NCBI GenBank assembly: GCA_009767595.1
Contig: VSDK01020374.1
Span: forward strand, 32,027-96,026
DNA length: 64,000 nt
Source of the DNA: Symbiodinium kawagutii
Lineage: Eukaryota > Sar > Dinophyceae > Suessiales > Symbiodiniaceae
Direction of reading: 5' to 3'
The translations under genes were made by a program, and so were the position numbers. Below are positions 23,161 through 34,266 of this stretch, piece after piece (position 1 is the first letter of the stretch; the number at the start of each line of letters is the position of its first letter). Below the pieces are notes generated by a model that saw nothing but the letters and a program-made list of their open reading frames with translations, had not been told where the DNA came from and made no database searches.

Positions 23161-24162
23161 AGCCCCCCACGAAGCCTTCCAGGAAATCCTGAGCGATGCA
23201 CCTCGCTGCATGTTGCCTGCTGTCGTCATGTTGCAGCAGTGCTTTTATCTGTGCACGCTCTCGATATCAGTGTGGTGCAGAAGAAATTGCCCCCTGACAG
23301 GCAAGTGGCAAGTGTTCAAACAGCCAGTGATGTATTCGAGCAATTCGAGTAATGATCATGTACGACTGTCATGACTTCTTTGTTATTTCATAAGACTGAC
23401 TGTCATGTGCCGTTGTAGCATATGCACCATCCCGGTTGATGTCGATCGCCAATCGCCCAAGTGCCCATTTGGTGCCACCAAATCGTGGCAGTCCAAAGCC
23501 ATGAGATTTTGCTCGCAGAGAGTACAAAAAATGTACAAAACGATGTCGACATGCATTGGCATAGCCAGTGTCCACATAGATGTGCCATCTGTGCGCGATG
23601 GCATGCCGTACAACTCCTGCGGATCATCATGAGTCATTATTGCTGAACTGTTGCTCAGGGCCTGACGAGATCAGTGTCCTGCCGAAGATAATCAAAGACA
23701 ATCGAAATCAATTGAAAGATATTGAAAGAGTNNNNNNNNNNGAATCAGAAAGCACATGGAAACACTTTCCTTTCAAACTTGTCCAACGACCAGCCTGTTG
23801 TAATTGTTTCTTTGTAGCTGCAGTAAATGGAAAACTTGCACAACTATGCACAACAACTAATTCTGTTCAAAATGAATCACTCCGTGCCGCCGATGCCTAG
23901 TGGTGATTCTGTGAATGTCTCGTACATCGAGCGAGCCTCTTGACTGCAGCCCACCCCGCTTCTGATTTCTTGCAGATACAACATGCCGTACATAGCATGC
24001 CTTGCATATATGCTGAAGGTTAGAGGGCAAGGCATGGTAAGGCATTGGCAAGGCATGGCAACGCGGAGGTTTAAGTGTCATTCTTTCCGAGGCCCCGAAT
24101 CGACGAAATGCCAACGTAATTACGCAGAAGCTCTGGAGTTCTGCCGCCAAGGTTTGGGCTTT
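23161..24162. other. Spacer between the KH gene and the channel gene
   Basis: Contains a 10-base assembly gap and a GCAAGGCATG repeat near 24030-24060. An exon-like acidic/helical frame immediately upstream of the chosen channel start (about 24119-24162) is open and could be coding. No other support. Confidence 0.4.
23732..23741. other. Assembly gap (10 N)
   Basis: Ten unresolved bases. The short frame across it should not be trusted. Confidence 0.99.
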
Positions 24163-27100
24163 ATGGGAGATGAGATTCTACGGAATGTGACCGACCGAAT
24201 GGAGCAGACAGTGAAACACATCAAGCTCGAAGTGACCGACATCGTTGAGGGCCACAACGAGTCACTAGCTGCCAAGCTGGATTTGCTCTCTGAGAAGGTG
24301 CAAGCCATTAGCACTAAGGAATCGACTCGATCATTGTCCCCAGAGATTCGCACACGTGAACAAAGCGAAGCGAATCGAAGACTTGTTTTGCGAAGGGAAG
24401 AGCAGATACTACAGATCAACGACCAGCTGACAAAGATGGCAGATCAGCTGAGCAAAGTCAACAAAAAAAGTGACATGGACCTTTGCATGCAAAGTCTTGC
24501 AGGGAAAATCGATTTGCAAAAAATGTTGGATATCCAAAGTATGAATTTGTTGCAGAAGATGCGGGAGCTTCAAACCAGTGGAGCTCCTGATATCTCTTCA
24601 GCTCTTCAGGAAATTGAAGAAAGCTTGAAAACTCCGACATTTGATTTCTCTCAGATCACAAGTGAGATTCGCAAGGCGATGATGATGTTTGAGGATGACT
24701 TTCGCATGCTGATGAATGAAATTATCAAAGTACAAAGACATTTGGAGATTGACTACTTGCCCATGCAGGCAGTGAGCACTGTTGCGGCATTTCCCATGCA
24801 AACAGGTGCACCTTCAGACGACGAAGAAGAAGAAGAAGCTGTGGTTGCTGTGCCGCGCTTGCCAGAGCTTGTTCCGGAAGAAAGCACCTGTCCAATTGAA
24901 GAAGCGGTACCGCGGATTACAGTGACAAAGGAGGATGAAGAATGCAGAGAATGGGAGTCCAAACAGCAGTCTGCAGAGAAGGAGAAGCACATTGCATACC
25001 GCGTCAAGAAACTGAAGCGAGTTCGAGAGATTTCAGCCCAGACGGAGATAGCCTGCCGTGACGAACATGTCCAGACCGATACGGACTTTTCACAAAACAA
25101 GCACACCAGTCATCACAAAAGAAAACCTGCACAGGCCAAAACCAAAGTGATGCAGCCGGTTGCTCAGAAAAAGCTCGGGCTTCAAGACAAAGATGCTTTC
25201 AAGGAAAGAGCAAGAAAAGCTTTGCTCCGCAAGCAATACAATGTCTTCGACTACTACCATACGGAAGGCATTTGTCAGCGCATTGCTCGCCACTATGTTT
25301 TCGACAATTTAACTGTGTCCATTGTTGCTTTGAACGCGATTTGGATAGCTGTTGATATCGACTACAACAAGAGCACACTTCTCACAGAAGCGGAGTCTTG
25401 GCGTTGAGTTTGATGGGATTGACATGGATTCACTAATTGAATTTCCACTCCGAAGCCTTCTGCAAAGTAACTTAGCCTATATGAAAATCGCTGTATATGC
25501 ATGTACATCCATGTAATCATGCTTGATTGCTTCGCCGACATATGTTGACATGTTTGTCGCTCTGCTGTTTATGCGCTTTATGCGCGCAAGGACACAGTTT
25601 TCCAGGTGGTCGAGCACTCATTTTGCACCTACTTTTTCCTCGAAATCATGATTCGATTCGGTGCTTTTGCCTCAAAGCGAAGCGCTCTGATGGACCGCTG
25701 GTTCTTATTCGATTCAGTCCTAGTGGCAAACATGGTCGTGGAAACGTGGGTGGTCCCAATTATAATATTATCAGCTGGAGCTGATGCAGCAAGTGTTCTT
25801 AACATTTCTTTTTTGCGAATGATGCGCAGCTTGGCAGCAAATGGCTTGCATTGGCAGGAAAAAACATGTTGTATGGAAGGGTGAGGGGACCAAAGCTGAG
25901 TATTGCATTTTTGTTGAAGTGGTGAAATTCAAGGTATGGTGAAATTGCTGAGACTGTCGCGAATCTCCAGGCAACTTCAAGTCCCACTTTTCAAAGATTG
26001 AAAGTTTTCAAGAGTTTTCAGAGGTGAAACAAAATCAGAAATTCAGAGATTCTAAATGATTCTGATGAATCTAAATGAATTAAATTCAGTGATTCCAAAT
26101 AGTTCAAAGAATTTGCTGCTTAAGCGCACATCTCTTGGAGGTTTATTCGCTCGGTACCTGAGTTGGTCATCATTCTGAAGGCACGGCGCACGCTTGACTC
26201 TACGACCTGAGCCGAGCACGTGGATTTCGTATACACAGCTGGTGTATGGATGGGATATGGATGGGATATGGATAGGAAATGGATGGGATATGTGAGCAGA
26301 TTTCTAGTTTGGTGATATTTGATGACATTTGATGTGATTTATAATGTTGAAACTCTAGGGATGCGGCTGAGCATGGCACACTCCTAAGAGTTTCTCCAAG
26401 TTCCTGTACCAGGCAATGGGCTTTGCAGCACGATCGGTACTTGTGTTCTTCTTTGTTTGGCTCGCCTGGTGCTTGGATGTCCGACGGTGAATAAACTCGC
26501 GAAGCCATGTCATGAACACATGAGGAACATATTAATTTTTCGCTACATGCACAGAAATGCTAGCCTTGCAGTTGCCCAAGAAAACTTGCTGTCAATGTCT
26601 TGCGAGGTGATCATCTACATTTTCGCAGTTGTACTGCGACAGGCCACGGATTCCTCAACAGTGCCTTGGCTTCAGGAAATCCGTGAGTTCGGAAAAAGTT
26701 TGGAGCAAGTTGTAGTTTCTCCAAGTCTCAGATCGCATCAGATGGCTAAGATGTGCCAAGAGATGCCATGTGTCTCCAAGGTGGCCGAAGCAATGAACAC
26801 GTTGCTGCTGGATGGGCTCCTTGCAGACTATTCCCCAATGATCAAGTCATTGGGATCTCAGAGTCCAATCCTTTGGGTCATCGGCCTTGCGTATGTCCTT
26901 CTTGTTGCAATCACTGTGCTGTACATGTTGGTTGGAAACTTGGAAGAACTTGGAAGAACTTGGAAGAACTTGGAAGAACTTGGAAGTGGAAGACACTTTT
27001 CAATACTTTTCAAGCAACTACTATAGTTTAAAGTTTTACTTCAGACTTTCAGCAAGTAAAGCCGCTTCATTAAAGTTTTCTTATTTTACAGCAGTGAGCT

Positions 27101-27307
27101 TTTGTGCACTTTCTAAGTGCTAGAATACTTAAGCTTTCTCTGTAGCTACTTTTCTGGGCTTTCAGCTCCTTTGTGAAGTCTGTCTTTCCTCGAGGATGTT
27201 TGGTGGAGGCGGTCGGAGCTATAGCCAGTTCTCAGAAAGAAGGTCTTGCGATTTCCTATGTGGCGGGCACGGTGCGAGCCAAGATGGAAACTTTGCTAAA
27301 ACGATGA
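24163..27307 (+). CDS. Single-domain voltage-gated cation channel with coiled-coil N-terminus
   Basis: Exons: 24163-25392, 25591-25825, 25934-25970, 26141-26180, 26413-26463, 26607-26934 and 27195-27307. They total 2034 nt, exactly 677 aa plus TGA. Residues 1 to about 360 are charged and coiled-coil-rich, with an acidic run (DDEEEEEA). The channel follows: S1 in VFDNLTVSIVALNAIWIAVD, S2 in SFCTYFFLEIMIRFGAF, S3 in RWFLFDSVLVANMVVE, S4 as RMMRMVKLLRLSRISRFIR spread over exons 2-4, the S4-S5 linker VPELVIILKAMGFAARSV, S5 in VFFFVWLVIIYIFAVVLRQ, a pore region with VAEAMNTLLLDGLLADYSP, S6 in LAYVLLVAITVLYMLVG, then CLVEAVGAIASSQKEG. It is one six-segment domain, so four subunits would be needed for a pore. 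Ion selectivity is not readable. The start could be further upstream, since the frame is open to 23983. Confidence 0.9.
26935..26992. repeat. GGAAGAACTT tandem repeat at an intron start
   Basis: Four to five units of GAAGAACTTG begin at the GA donor after channel exon 6. The exon frame stays open through the repeat for about 30 codons. Confidence 0.9.
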
Positions 27308-27580
27308 AGAGTGATATTGTACATATACAGATATAGAAATGAACACTTAATGAAGACTGAATGAAAGTGATGCTCAAGACTTAACGAAGACTTTATGCAG
27401 AGTGATATGATGTAGAAGCAATGCTTAAGACTAATTGTTTGTCATTTGATAAAGGAGACAAGCAGATGACAAGTGACACACTCAGCAGCATTCTGCGGCA
27501 TTCTGCATTTCCACTGTGTGCTTGCTGTTGCTTGATCTGAAAGTGGCCTCTCAATTGTACCCGGGGGAATTGCCAGATCA
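27308..27580. other. Spacer downstream of the channel gene
   Basis: No open frame of note. Short partial repeats of TTAATGAAGACT and TTAACGAAGACTT lie at about 27345-27395. Confidence 0.5.
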
Positions 27581-27950
27581 ACATGGCTTTAGCCAGATCA
27601 GCGTGAGGGATCAGCGTGAGAGATCAACATGGCTTTTGCCAGATCAGCATGGAGAGATCAACATGGCTTTTGCCAGATCAGCATGGACGGGATGGTCGGG
27701 ATGGTCGGGATGGTCGGGATGGTCGGGATGGTCGGGATCCTTTGGCTTCCGTGCTAAGCGGAATGAAGAAGATAATGGAAGCTTGGTCGGGATGGTCGGG
27801 ATGGTCGGGATGCTCGGGATCCGTTGGCTTCCGTGCTAAGCGGAATGAAGATAGAATGGAAGCTTGGTCGGGATGGTCGGGATGGTCGGGATGGTCGGGA
27901 TGGTCGGGATCCTTTGGCTTACGTGCTCAGCGGAACGAAGGGGATAGAAT
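27580..27950. repeat. Left GGTCGGGAT array and associated repeats
   Basis: First, units of AGATCAACATGGCTTTTGCC (27572-27690). Then runs of GGTCGGGAT at 27688-27738, 27785-27820 and 27867-27908. These are separated by near-identical blocks starting CCTTTGGCTTCCGTGCT, giving a higher-order repeat of about 90 bp. The same GGTCGGGAT unit reappears at 45472-45530. Confidence 0.92.
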
Positions 27951-28075
27951 GGAGAGGAGAAGAGTAGAGAAGAGAAGAATAGGGTAGAGTAGGGAAAACT
28001 AGAGAAGAGTAGAGGAGAGAAGAGTAGAGAACAGAAGAGTAGAGAAAATTGAAACACAGAAGATTGGAGAAGAGA
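27950..28075. repeat. Purine AGAGAAGAGTAGAG tract
   Basis: Low-complexity purine sequence between the GGTCGGGAT array and the 135-bp satellite. Confidence 0.85.
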
Positions 28076-28159
28076 AGATGGAACATCAGCTGTTCATCAG
28101 ATGCTATTGTTTCCGGATTCATGCACCAATTTTTCCCCGATTCATGCACGAATGATTTT

Positions 28160-28816
28160 CCTGCACATATCATTGAAGTTGTCATCGCTTCACAGAGGTT
28201 GTCATTGTTTCAGAGAGGTTGTCACCGTATCATAGGGCCACCTAATAGCGTTCGTGTTTACTTGCTTCCAAGAGAATTGCAAATATGGCTTTACTGGCCA
28301 CACACCATAGAAGTTGTCATCGTTTCAGAGAAGTTGTCATCGTTTCAGAGAAGCGGTCATTGTATCACAGGGCCACCTAATAACGTTCGTGTTTACTTGC
28401 TTCGAAGAGAATTGCAAATCTTGCTTCACAGACCACATATCATAGAAGTTGTCATTGTTTCAAAAAATCATCGTCTCAAAGAAATTGTCATCGTTTCAGA
28501 GAAGTTGTCATAGTTTCACAGAAGTTGTCATCGTTCCACAGAAAGTTGTCATCGTTTCAGAGCAGTTGTCATCGTTTGAGAAAGTTGTCATCATATCACA
28601 CGGCCAACTAATAACGTTAGTGTTAACCCACGTCGGAAAGAACTGCAAACATTTTTTGCTGGCCACATATCATAGAAGTTGTCATTGTTTCAAAGCAGTT
28701 GTCATCGTTCCAGAGAAGTTGTCATCGTTTCAGAGCAGTTGTCATCGCTTGAGAAAATTGTCATCACATCACACGGCCAACTAATAACGTTAGTGTTTAC
28801 CCACGTCGGAAAGAAC
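28160..28816. repeat. Left block of 135-bp satellite
   Basis: Units combine several 18-20 bp subrepeats (GTTGTCATCGTTTCAGAGAA) with a unique part CACCTAATAACGTTCGTG and a Cys-rich-looking stretch ending in GGCCACATATCATAG. The marker GTTCG occurs at 28250 and 28385, 135 bp apart. The block stops inside a unit, right after GGAAAGAAC at 28816. Confidence 0.93.
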
Positions 28817-29361
28817 CCTGGACCTTCAAACGAGCAATAAATTTTGGTTGTTTTGGTCTTTGACCCTGTTTTGATCAAAACGAGCAGAAAAATATCAAAT
28901 CGACCTAAACGACCCAAACGACCACTTTCTCTTACATTTTCAGGGTTTGTGGTGCTAACTGGGATATACCTTGAGTTTAGGAACCTTATGGCATATAACC
29001 TCCATTAGTGGAGCTCTTGGGAACCTCAGCGTTCTGGATCAATCTCAATCGCTGCCCTGTCCCCTGTTGAGAAGGTGCCAACCGTCGTCTGCTGTTTTTG
29101 CTGCGCAGATCAATCTCAGCCACACTCACTGTGGACACCTCAGTCGCCAGGCTCAAGGGATGATGCCACTGATGTCCTTCACGATAAATGAGAGATAGGA
29201 TAGGGAACATTTCAAAAAGAAATTAATGCTTGATCATGTTTACAGATCTTTTGTTTGGAATCATATCTTGGCTGGTTTCTAGCCATGTCAGCGTGTGCTT
29301 CTGCTCTGGCGCAAGAGTGGGAATCAAATCCCCATGTCCGGCGCAATGCTCAGAAGCTGCA

Positions 29362-29377
29362 GGCCGTCACTTGGCTT

Positions 29378-29408
<31 letters not shown>

Positions 29409-29441
29409 CCATCATATCATCATCATCATCATCATCACCAC

Positions 29442-29478
<37 letters not shown>

Positions 29479-29480
29479 GA
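29362..29480. repeat. (TCA)n trinucleotide repeat
   Basis: About 30 ATC units with occasional ACC. It produces poly-Ile, poly-Ser and poly-His frames that I reject as coding. Confidence 0.95.
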
Positions 29481-29640
29481 TGCCACTGCTTTATATCAAA
29501 CAACTCTCTCTTCCTATAGGCTATCCTTTTTGGAAACTTCCACCACCGCCTTGCGCAGTTACCGTATGTTAATCTGAACCATTCATAGCCACCCATAGCC
29601 ACCATGTCCTGTAGACCCCACCCTAATCATTTCTTGCCAG

Positions 29641-30232
29641 AATGTTGGCCCAGGTGACAATGGTGGGAAAAACTATCACCAGAGATGTGTTGAAAGCCAA
29701 CTTCCACATCCTGGAGCCAGCAGTCCGCCAATTGGGTTTGCGGGTGTGCGTGCCGACATGCCAGGTTCATGTGCAGGCTCTCTACACCTTTATGGAAATC
29801 AACTGCCCTGGTGCCCTGGTTCCACATTCCAGTACTATATTTTTTGGGGATGTGAGCACCCAACATAGAATCATGCAGGTTGGACACCGCAACTCACGAT
29901 GTTTCTTGCCTGATGGTCAATACCAATACCTAGTGTATGCCTCATTGCCTTTTTACTTCAAGCTGTTGAATTCCAAATCCAAGGTCATGTCCATCAAACC
30001 CAAGGGTGGATTCTTCGACGTTGTTTATCCACCATCAATCGGATTTGTGGGCGGCCTTACCGCCCAAGAGATGCTCTAATCCGGCGACTTTGTGAAGCGG
30101 CTGGGGTTGTGTGGCCAGATCCAGAGGATGAACCAGGGGATGAAAATTATGATGATGGCAATGAAAATCTTGAGGAAGCATCCGAAAGTGAAATGGAAGC
30201 TACTGAAGATGAAGAAGTTGAAGTTCCTGTAG
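29641..30232 (+). CDS. First exons of the insertion's large gene
   Basis: After TTGCCAG the frame beginning 29642 is open for 145 codons (LKANFHILEPAVRQLGLRV, then a run of aromatic-rich sequence ending GFVGGLTAQEML). A second exon in another frame (about 30094-30232) is strongly acidic: WPDPEDEPGDENYDD and then SESEMEATEDEEVEV. It ends at a GC donor that joins in phase to the exon at 30382. I do not recognise a domain in the first part. The start codon and any exon upstream of 29641 are unknown. Confidence 0.55.
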
Positions 30233-30381
30233 GCAGGTTGTTGTTTCAGAAACCATTAGTGCATGCACATGAAAACATATTTGATTCATCCTGAAATCCC
30301 CAAAAGCGCATTTGAAAGTTAGGGAAGATCTTTTTATATCCATGGTTGTAGGCCCTTCCCACTCTCAAGCAATCCCTGCAG

Positions 30382-31240
30382 GTGAGGCCGAGGCACCAGA
30401 AAAGCTGACAGCATCGCCGCCAGAGCCAAAGCTGGTGACACCATCGCCGCCAGAGCCGGTGGCATCATCGCCTGCGGTGCAAGTGCCCTCTTTGCTGGTC
30501 ACACCAGAACAGAAAGGCTAGGGTCGGTTTGGGTCAAATAGCAATGCTAGGTTTAGTCTAGCATGTACAACGTCATACATTTTAAATCTATAGCCTGTGG
30601 CAGGAACGCAACCGATGCCATCGACACCGACACCATTGGATCGGCCAACACGGGTGGTTTGACCAATCTTTAGCAATTTTTGGCTCTTTTGGTGATGTGA
30701 TATCCTGTATGGGGGTGATTGGGCATGGGCTAGATTGGTGGAAACGTCCAACTATTCTTTGCGTATCGCCAATCTATCCATTGTACATTGTATATCTCTC
30801 TCTCTCTCTTCTCAATTTCCTGATTGTTTCTTTTGGGCTGGTGAAACCTATGATCGATCCCAGGTTCAAAAGTTGAGGCAACAGTCTTTGTTGCTGGAAG
30901 AACTTGAACTCCAGATGAAGCTGCAGCTAAAGCTACAACACTTCCACCGAGAGAAGGCTCACAAGGAGTTGAAGTCACAATGGGATACAGAAGAGACCCA
31001 GCCCATGGTGGACCCTATGGAGGCTTTTTCCATGCCTACACCTGCTGATGAAAAGATTATGAAACTTGAGGCTTGGGGTTACAAATAGTTGATCATGCAT
31101 GCTGATCATATATAGATCTCAATATGGTTTCTTCTGAATTTCCCTTTGAGGTTCAGATTCAGCAAGTGAAGGAAGACATTCGTATTCTGGAAGAACTGTT
31201 CACTACCCCAACGCTTTCCCCTGGATCACCTTGGGACCAG
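30382..31240 (+). CDS. Pro-rich and coiled-coil exons of the large gene
   Basis: Four exons join without a frame break: 30382-30516 (ASPPEPKLVTPSPPEPVASS), 30604-30653 (QPMPSTPTPLDRPTR), 30864-31070 (LRQQSLLLEELELQMKLQL, a leucine-rich coiled coil) and 31151-31240 (VQIQQVKEDIRILEELF). Donors are GC, GT, GC and GC; all acceptors are AG before G. The phase agreement over four introns is good evidence that these are true exons. The coiled coil suggests self-association. Confidence 0.75.
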
Positions 31241-31325
31241 GCGCCGAAGAACCTCATATATAACTTTTGTCATCTTTTTTTTTGGTTGACTTACTTGGGG
31301 ACACGATTGGGTTGCCAAGTTGCAG

Positions 31326-32948
31326 GCATCTCCTGAAGAAGAAAGTTCCACCACCGACAAAGTAGAAGGTTCCAACGATGATCAGGAGGTGATTTGCCCA
31401 GGAAAACTACAAGCCGCAGGTCAGGCTGACATTCCTGAAGCGGGGAATGTCGATGAAGGTGATGACAAGAAAGATGTGAATTCAAGAAACCCTGCCGCAG
31501 AAGATCAAGACACAGGAATGGAAAGGGAAGGAGGAGAAAAACATGAAGAGAAAAAACATGTGCAGAGTGAGGGACATGGAGACAGAGAGGGTGAAAAACA
31601 TGAGAATGCTGGGCCAGGCACAGCTGACCAAGCAAAGCAACGACAGAGCACCCTGCAAGAGCTCAAGGCATGTCATTTCAGACCATACGAGAACCAACCG
31701 GCAGCTGTGACAACAAGGCAGGCAGAGAAGAACCAACAAACAACGCCTGCGACAACAGACCTGAAGAAAGGAGATGAATCCAAGACACCAAGTCCAGCTG
31801 CAAGAATGAAAGCTTATCTGGAGCAAGTAAAGGCAGTCAGGCTTGCTGCTGAAAGTGAAGGTGATGACCAAGGCAAGCAAGCAGAAACGATTGAGAGCAA
31901 GCCAGAGACCAGAGCACCCAAGAGAAGGAGAACCAATTCACAAAAGGGACAGGTGGCTGAAGGTGAGCCAAAGTCCAGGAAGAGGCTGCCGAAGGATACC
32001 GTGAATGATGCAGAGCAAGAACCTGTGACCAAGACTGCCCGAAGAATGACAGAGTGTGAGGAAGCAGAAACAAATAAGGATGAAGGAGGTGAAGGAATTC
32101 TGGAGCGGCCATCCTGTTGGGAGAGCAATGTGGAATTTGTTTCGCTAGACAAGCAGGCACCTCGAAAGCCAAGAGGAAGGAAGGCAAAGACACAGAAGGC
32201 GGACAATGAAAAGGATAATGAGGAGAAGGAAGAAGAAAAGCAAGAGGTCAAAAAGAAGCAGCGCAAATCGCGACGCAAGCGAGCCAAAGCGAATGATGAT
32301 GAGGATGAGGAAGAGCACAAGAATTCTGAGGATCAGATTGAGCAGAAGAGTGCTGAGGAGATGGAAGAAGAAAAGCAAGAGGTCAAGAAGAAGCAACGCA
32401 AATCAAGATGCAAAGGAGCCAAAGCGAATGATGAGGAAAAGCACAAGAATTCTAAGGATCAGATTGAGCAGAAAAGTGCCAACATGCCCACAAAGGCCAG
32501 TCCCAAGGCAAAGGCGAAAGCTAAGGCAAAAGCAAAGGCTACTCCAAAGCGGAAGGCTGCAGCAAAAGCAAAGCCCAACACAAGTGGAGCAAGCAAGCCA
32601 AACCAGCAAGAAGATCCTAGCACTGCAGAAGTTGAGCCAAGCCAGCCAGAAAATCCCAGCACCACCAAGCCAGCAGTTGCCAGCGCCACCGAGCCCACAT
32701 TTGCCAGCACCACCGACTCTGCGGAAGTTGCCAACACCGAGCCAGCAGTTGAGCCAACCACAGCACCCAGGACGCGCACACCCAGAGCCCCCAGGGCCAG
32801 AAACCCTGAATCTGATGAGTTGAGGCAACAGCGAACTCTCGAGTTGAAGCAAAAGCGTAGCCGCAAGAGTGCAGCATATCACAAAGCTAAGAAGGAAGCC
32901 CTTGGTGGTGGAGCATCGGAAGAAGAAGCCATTCAGCGTGCCAAGCAA
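31326..32948 (+). CDS. Large Lys/Glu- and Ala/Pro-rich exon
   Basis: A 541-codon exon that continues in phase from 31240. Residues go from acidic/hydrophilic (GGEKHEEKKHVQSEGH) through a Lys/Arg/Glu block with an in-frame 45-codon duplication (EKQEVKKKQRKSR at 32232 and 32367), then PKAKAKAKAKAKATPKRKAA, then Pro/Thr/Ala repeats, then ARNPESDELRQQRTLELKQ and a basic helix. No catalytic domain. Composition suggests a disordered, nucleic-acid-binding nuclear protein. The frame runs to a stop at 33005, but a GT donor after codon AKQ at 32948 is the more likely end. The long minus-strand frames opposite are shadows of the biased composition. Confidence 0.7.
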
Positions 32949-34266
32949 GTTTCTTGGTTACCAACCCTGGGGCAATGGTTTATCAATGATCATCACATTC
33001 TTTAAGGAGCCATGATTAAATATGTTTAGATACTGCTCATCTTGTTGCCATGAGGCCTGCAATGAAAGTGTATTAAGGGGACCATCTTGCCTCTAGAACA
33101 ATTCACCCTATGATTTCTCTTGGGTGCATATAGAATATGTTAGACAAACCAATGAAAATCAAGTAATGAACAATCTCATTTCATGGGTTTGAGTATATGG
33201 GTTTTCGATCAAACTTAATGGCTAGCTTCTAGCTGGTCCCTGCTCACTTTGCTCAGGCATACAGCGAGACGGACTGAAGGATGGAGCCTGATCTTGATTG
33301 GGGAATCAGCTGAAACTGCTCAGCTGGAAACTGCTCTCGATGTTGGGTAGTTCAAATCCATTTTGGGGTAGTAAGCACTACAACATGTGGTGCTTTAATT
33401 ATGGCAGGGTGTGTATGTCTTCACAAACTGCCGCGGGATGTGCTGATCATGTGCCGCGCTAGAGTGAGGAAAAGTTGTCTTTGCGTTCATTCCACTAGAG
33501 CAATAGGTGATCCTACTGGAGATGTTCCTAAAACAGCTATCCTCCAGAATCGCACTTCATCATCACTCCAGTGAACCAAAACAAATCGATCCCACAAAGT
33601 GGTTGGTTCCCTGAGAGTACACACATTAGCTGGTTCTGCTTACCCACCATTTGCAAAAATTGTTTATGTCAACCGGTTTCGCACGCAGGTTGCCCTTGCC
33701 TGTGCGATGTCATCATCATGCCCGAGCGGTGGGCCTCCCGACTAGCGTCTTCATGTCTTGCTGACATGATTCGGAGTTGGGATTGGGAGTGGCTGAGTGT
33801 GTTGGATCGAATCATGAACTAAAATATGAAAAAACAATGGCCTGTTACAGGTCCATTTACTTCTATGCTGATCTCGATGAGCATGATCCATGCTGTGCAA
33901 AGGAAACCAACAGCATTAGTCTTGTCCAAGCATTTGGCTCCGACTGGCTTGACATCTCATCATGCCTCTCTACCGGGAAGATTCCTTTGTGCCCCCGTTG
34001 GTGCAGCTTCGATCACCCAAGGCCACTGTCAGCTAATCTCTCAGCATTGGTTTCTCCAAAGTTTGACTTGTTCTTGGTTGCATATATATACTATATATAT
34101 ACTTCAATATAAATATTTTATATTCATCTTACCTTCATCTTCTCTTGGGTGTGTCATTCCTCTTCATTTCTAGCCCTGGGTTAGAACTTGGGAGGTCTTT
34201 ATTGCCTTGGCCTGCTCCTTAGGGCCTGAACAAGTGATTTGGTTTTGTGCTAGCATTTGTCTTAAG
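32949..34266. other. Intron-like stretch with one exon candidate
   Basis: About 33852-34018 is open as SIYFYADLDEHDPCCAKETN followed by LVQAFGSDWLDISSCLS, after an AG acceptor, and is probably an exon of the large gene. A second weak candidate starts at 33690 (after CGCAG). The rest looks noncoding, with a (TA)n run at about 34083-34100. Confidence 0.45.

Noticed and set aside
29230..29577. Frames rich in Ile, Ser or His
   Set aside because: Produced by the (TCA)n microsatellite.
31482..32948. Several long minus-strand frames (Leu/Ser/Phe-rich)
   Set aside because: Complement of the Lys/Glu/Ala/Pro-rich exon, whose biased codons leave the opposite strand open. Phase-consistent splicing supports only the + strand.
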